Source: Flavobacteriaceae bacterium UBA1682 (GTDB lineage Bacteria; Bacteroidota; Bacteroidia; Flavobacteriales; Flavobacteriaceae). Taken from it: a stretch of 64,000 nt of DNA. Every line of letters begins with the position of its first letter. The first letter of the stretch is position 1. A model generated the notes under the pieces. It saw only the letters and a list, made by a program, of their open reading frames with translations. It was not told where the DNA came from and made no database searches. The translations under genes were made by a program, and so were the position numbers. Where the stretch lies: positions 18,577-82,576 of the forward strand of contig DCKE01000015.1 in NCBI GenBank assembly GCA_002320285.1, given 5' to 3'. Shown in pieces: positions 60,452-64,000 of this stretch.

Positions 60452-62845
60452 TTATTGTACATTATAAGTAACAATGGTATTTTCCTGAACATATTTCACT
60501 GCCCATGCCATCGTATTAGCATAGAGGAAACTGTTGTAGACTGTACCTCCGGTATAAGATTTAGACAACGGCAAACCGGTGCTGGTCACATACGCTGGCC
60601 AAATTGTGGTTGAAGTGTTTGATGGTGTACCGGAGATCCATCCCCCATCACCTACATATACGTAACCCAAGCTGTTGTGTTTTAACATCCAGGCTCTCGA
60701 AGCATTTCCTGCTTGAGTGGCTAAAAGTGTCATGTTTGATGGGAAGTTCGTTACATAGTACGAGTTATTCACATCAGAACCACCTGCTTTTCCACGGACA
60801 TCTTCAAAAGGTCCTTGTAGAATAGGATCTGCAACATTTAGAACCGGGTTTTGATAAGTTGTCCCTGTACCACTAACCGATACCGATCCTCCTGTAATTT
60901 TATTAATCAAATTCTGAACGCTGTTAACATCATTTTCCTGAGAATGGATCAGTACCCCTTTTTTGTTTTTAACAAAATCATCTAGTACTTCGATACTTGC
61001 TGCATTCGGCAGGAAGTTATAAGACAATACGATAATATCAATTTTATTGTTATTAATATTATTTCTTAAAGTAGCTCCTTGACTCAATCCATTATTAAAG
61101 ATTTTCATATCTTGAATTTGAACTGTCCCACTTGGTCCAAAGTTATTTTTATTTTGTAAAATCGCTCTAGCCGCTTCTGAATTGGATGCGGTACCAGGAG
61201 CATATATGCCTTGTCCCACTCCTAATATATTCATCGTTCTGTAAACAAACGTAATGCCCTTAGTACAACTGGTTCCTCCACTACTACTGTTACTGGTAAT
61301 CGTGTAGTTGAATGTTCCTCCCGCTAACGGTATTCCCGAAGCTTTTAGCGTAACGGGCTGCGCACCTGTTGTACTGAAAGTACCTACACCGGTGAAGCTA
61401 ATCCCGTTAACCGTATTGGTGCTGATATTATAAGCCCCCGGATAGGTTACCGTAACATTTAAGGTTATCGTATTAGCAGCAATCATTGGAGTCTCAGGAG
61501 CATAGCTTCCGTTGACGGTGATTGAGCTACAGCTCATGGCATAGTTGACCGGTTGTGCTGCAATTGGAATCGTAATATTACAAGGAGCTTCCAAACCTGG
61601 TGTTCCCGTTATACCTAAAATCACATCATTAGCACCTGTAATGGTCCCCGTTCCGGTTAAAGTAATTAATTGTTCTCCTAGAGCATCAAGACTCACTACA
61701 CCAGAGGTAAAGGTAATTCCAGATACCGTATTGGTTGAAATTGTCGTTTTACCCGTAGCCAATACATTAACTTTTAACGAAATCGTATTAGAACTGTTTA
61801 AAGCAACATCTTGCATATACGAACCGTTGATCACCGCTTCGCTACAATCCACTGTGTATTTAACAGGAGCTACGATTACAGGAATATTAGAACAGCTCGA
61901 TGCGTTTGCAGCATTAGACGATAAATTAAATTGATTGGTTCCTGAAGCCAATGGCGTACCTGTACCTGTTAATTCAATAGTATGCGCTCCCACAGTTGTA
62001 AAGTTTCCAGTTCCAGCAAAAGAATATCCGTTTAATACGTTGGTATTGATACTCCAGAATCCTGTACTGGTTACATTGACAGCAACCATTAATTTATTGG
62101 TATCATTAAGAGCCATTCCAATGTAGTAATTACCTTGAGATTGGATATTAGCACAAGTAATGGTAAAGTCAACACTGGCTTTCTCTACAAATACAAAAGG
62201 CTTACAGTTTGCCACTCTATTGTTTAAAACAATGCTTAACTCATCTCCTGATTCGCCCGAGTTATATCCTCTGTTTGGTGTACCTACTCCATTAAGGGTT
62301 AACATATAGGATCCTGTTGTTGGGAAAGTACCCGACACAGAGAAATAATATCCATTGGTAGTCGAGGCACTTACCTCATAGGTACCTGCTTGAGTTACGG
62401 AAACCGGAATATTAAGGGTATTACTTGAATTTAAGAATTCTCCTTGCTTGTATATTCCATTGACCACGACTTCGCTACACTGTACTGTTGAAATATTAAT
62501 CACAGCTGGTGGCGGTGTTCCACAAAGGCTAAGCCATAATGCTTGTGCCGTGCTCCAATAGTTAAAACAACCGGTTGACGTATTGTAAATCAATAGACCA
62601 TCAACGCGATTTGCAGGAGTTATAGCATCGCGCTGACTTGCAGTCAATCGAGGGGTCAAAAAACCCTTATTATTACTTTCCAGTTCAAGAACGGCACCTA
62701 AGACTGGTGTATTTGGTGTTCCAGAAACCGTACCATCTTTAATTTTGGTCATGTTGGTTTGCGCAAACGTTCGCTGTACTGAAAAAGTCAGTAATACCAA
62801 GACCAACAAAGTCTGAAATATATTTCTAAATATTTGAGTTTTCAT
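60452..62845 (-). CDS. large secreted repeat protein with N-terminal tail-fibre-like segment
   Basis: 797 residues with a signal peptide (SVQRTFAQ). The first 120 residues contain AVLELESNNKGFLTPRLTASQRDAI, VDGLLIYNTSTGCFNYW, a segment common in flavobacterial fibre-like proteins. Four repeats of about 100 residues follow, each with a start like CSEVVVNGIYKQGEFLNSSN, NGxYFS/NGISFTGxGTF and a GTGTPLASGT-like end. The C-terminal 240 residues are different: MNILGVGQGIYAPGTA ... KIDIIVLSYNFLP ... FVKNKKGVLIHSQEND, reminiscent of a ThuA/GATase-like fold. No T9SS sorting domain is seen. Function unknown, presumably surface or secreted. Confidence 0.75.
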   Translation of the reverse strand: MKTQIFRNIFQTLLVLVLLTFSVQRTFAQTNMTKIKDGTVSGTPNTPVLGAVLELESNNKGFLTPRLTASQRDAITPANRVDGLLIYNTSTGCFNYWSTAQALWLSLCGTPPPAVINISTVQCSEVVVNGIYKQGEFLNSSNTLNIPVSVTQAGTYEVSASTTNGYYFSVSGTFPTTGSYMLTLNGVGTPNRGYNSGESGDELSIVLNNRVANCKPFVFVEKASVDFTITCANIQSQGNYYIGMALNDTNKLMVAVNVTSTGFWSINTNVLNGYSFAGTGNFTTVGAHTIELTGTGTPLASGTNQFNLSSNAANASSCSNIPVIVAPVKYTVDCSEAVINGSYMQDVALNSSNTISLKVNVLATGKTTISTNTVSGITFTSGVVSLDALGEQLITLTGTGTITGANDVILGITGTPGLEAPCNITIPIAAQPVNYAMSCSSITVNGSYAPETPMIAANTITLNVTVTYPGAYNISTNTVNGISFTGVGTFSTTGAQPVTLKASGIPLAGGTFNYTITSNSSSGGTSCTKGITFVYRTMNILGVGQGIYAPGTASNSEAARAILQNKNNFGPSGTVQIQDMKIFNNGLSQGATLRNNINNNKIDIIVLSYNFLPNAASIEVLDDFVKNKKGVLIHSQENDVNSVQNLINKITGGSVSVSGTGTTYQNPVLNVADPILQGPFEDVRGKAGGSDVNNSYYVTNFPSNMTLLATQAGNASRAWMLKHNSLGYVYVGDGGWISGTPSNTSTTIWPAYVTSTGLPLSKSYTGGTVYNSFLYANTMAWAVKYVQENTIVTYNVQ

Positions 62846-62874
62846 ATGATTTGTTTTTTAGATTACAATTATTA

Positions 62875-64000
62875 CTATTGGTTTAATAGTAATAACTCCA
62901 GTTTAGTTAAACGATCTTGAACTGCTTGGTTGGCTTCTTCTAATTTCTGAATCTGTGCATCTTTTAGCTCGATCTGATTTTTCTGATCAATCACGTGCAA
63001 ATACAATTCCTCCGTTTTTTCTAAAAGTTGGATCGAAAGTTCCGATAGATTAAACGCATATCCAGCATCCGTTTTTACCAAATCATGTATAGGTGTAATA
63101 CCTGGTAAGTGTCTGTTGGTTTTAATAAAATCTTCCACGCTATCTAAATCTTTGAATTTATAATCCAGTTTTATCTGTGAAAAACCATCAAAATAATCTT
63201 CAAATACATAATCCGCGTAATTACTATTGACTGTAGATATACTACCATTTACCCTTAATTTTTCGTCGGGAACACCAGAAGGTGATGTATATCCAATTCC
63301 AACCCATCCCTTGGTATAGATGTTGTCGGTGTTCGAAATAGCCCCTTGATTTGTTGTAGTACTGTACCACGGTTCCTGAATGATTTGTGCTAAATCCAAT
63401 ACGTGAACAACCTTGTCCTCATCCGTATACACCAATTTTTTCTCGTCAATATCCAATTCTAACTTCGTTAGCGTTTCGATATCCCCGACCATATCAACCA
63501 AATTAAATTTTGTTTCAATATTTAATTCGTTGGTATAACTTAAGGTATGCGTCACAGGATCATAACTCATCGTTGTTAAGGTCTCTACTCCTTTAACCAA
63601 TACCGAAATATCGATTGGATTAGCAATTCCTTTTTCATCGGTATAAGTCAAGGTATGTACATCGATCTCCTGACCATCTTGATCAAATCCCGGTGTTACA
63701 ACATCGATTAAAGTCGTCAAGGTTTGTTTTTCTTCAATAAGATTGGTGATGTAATCAATAAATTCTTGATTGGTATTGTTTACCAAACTCGCAGGAATAT
63801 CAATAACCGTTTCCAAAGCTTTTTCATTGGTATAGGTATACGTACCATCTGCATTATCAACCAGGGTTGTGGTGGTTTCTGCCGCTTTTACAATATCCGT
63901 AATATCGATAATCTGAAGTACGCCATTTTCGTCGTAATACACAAAATTATTGCCATCGTAGGTTACATTACCCTCAATTTTGTTGATGTATTGGTTTAAA
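62875..64000 (-). CDS. fibre-like repeat protein with coiled-coil C-terminus, N-terminus beyond right edge
   Basis: Open frame of at least 375 codons, continuing past the right edge. It contains successive repeats of 45-60 residues with ETLTT.., TYTDEKG/TYTNE and xIDISxLV (for example LTYTDEKGIANPIDISVLV). Then comes WVGIGYTSPSGVPDEKLRVNGSI, a YADYVFEDYFDG segment, NRHLPGITPI and a long coiled coil (EKTEELYLHVIDQKNQIELKDAQIQKLEEAN). These features match flavobacterial trimeric-fibre or endosialidase-chaperone-like proteins. The gene is 29 bases upstream of the 797-residue gene, suggesting an operon. Confidence 0.75.
   Translation of the reverse strand, partial: LNQYINKIEGNVTYDGNNFVYYDENGVLQIIDITDIVKAAETTTTLVDNADGTYTYTNEKALETVIDIPASLVNNTNQEFIDYITNLIEEKQTLTTLIDVVTPGFDQDGQEIDVHTLTYTDEKGIANPIDISVLVKGVETLTTMSYDPVTHTLSYTNELNIETKFNLVDMVGDIETLTKLELDIDEKKLVYTDEDKVVHVLDLAQIIQEPWYSTTTNQGAISNTDNIYTKGWVGIGYTSPSGVPDEKLRVNGSISTVNSNYADYVFEDYFDGFSQIKLDYKFKDLDSVEDFIKTNRHLPGITPIHDLVKTDAGYAFNLSELSIQLLEKTEELYLHVIDQKNQIELKDAQIQKLEEANQAVQDRLTKLELLLLNQ

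Noticed and set aside
60452..64000. Prophage tail fibre genes
   Set aside because: The fibre-like segments are common in flavobacterial surface proteins; signal peptides and T9SS partners are present and there are no phage structural genes.
1..64000. tRNA, rRNA or complete insertion sequences
   Set aside because: I looked for cloverleaf-like T-arm motifs, rRNA-like stretches and transposase ORFs with inverted repeats and saw none; a tRNAscan or ISfinder search would be decisive.

Overview
The window looks like chromosome of a member of the Bacteroidota, most likely a Flavobacteriaceae species (Myroides/Flavobacterium-like; the genus is a guess). The evidence is low GC, promoter -7 elements of the TAnnTTTG type, almost no Shine-Dalgarno sequences, two SusC/Oar-type TonB-dependent receptors, type IX secretion (T9SS) substrates and accessory proteins, a GAPDH with the long Bacteroidota N-terminal extension, and membrane-anchored AraC regulators. 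I see no rRNA, tRNA, complete insertion sequence, prophage or CRISPR array.

Layout. 1-2.6 kb: an Oar-like TonB-dependent receptor cut by the left edge. 2.9-8.5 kb: GDPD, patatin, and a menE / Crp-Fnr / DoxX run, then a CPBP protease and an ArsC-like protein. 8.6-13.5 kb: a second outer-membrane receptor, a small membrane protein, fumC and an OsmC protein, with short tandem repeats downstream of the receptor and of fumC. 13.6-14.9 kb: a compact mercury-type operon (ArsR regulator, MerT-MerP fusion, GDCCVxC protein) with overlapping palindromes in its promoter. 15.0-16.45 kb: a lone trpB preceded by a short leader ORF with tandem Trp codons and an intrinsic terminator, i.e. a trp attenuator. 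16.6-17.6 kb: a small secreted lysozyme-like protein and a candidate structured RNA. 17.7-23.2 kb: the dapF-GNAT-mltG operon, htrA and gapA. 23.3-26.9 kb: a T9SS-exported subtilase and a lipoprotein. 26.9-29.2 kb: a nearly gene-free stretch, a TlpA-like thioredoxin and a nine-copy interspersed palindromic repeat array. 29.3-36 kb: aconitase and a three-gene SurA-like periplasmic chaperone operon. 36.2-37.8 kb: prfC.

37.9-44.8 kb is an operon of TonB receptor, DUF4876-like lipoprotein, DUF6850-like barrel and di-haem cytochrome-c peroxidase. Its promoter fits the consensus well and abuts a Fur-box-like palindrome. 45-55.4 kb holds four AraC-type regulators with membrane domains, a VOC protein, a FlaA1/WbpM-type nucleotide-sugar dehydratase, a DUF2158 mini-protein and a DbpA-like RNA helicase. 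56-64 kb (minus strand) is a five-gene surface locus: a repeat/coiled-coil protein cut by the right edge, a 797-residue secreted protein of unknown function, a T9SS type B CTD protein, a PorP/SprF-like protein and a PorE-like OmpA protein.

The points most worth following are the orphan-trpB attenuator, the operator of the mercury-type operon, the Fur-like site of the peroxidase operon, the structured RNA candidate near 17.4 kb, the palindromic array near 28.9 kb and the type B secretion locus with its two uncharacterised large exoproteins.
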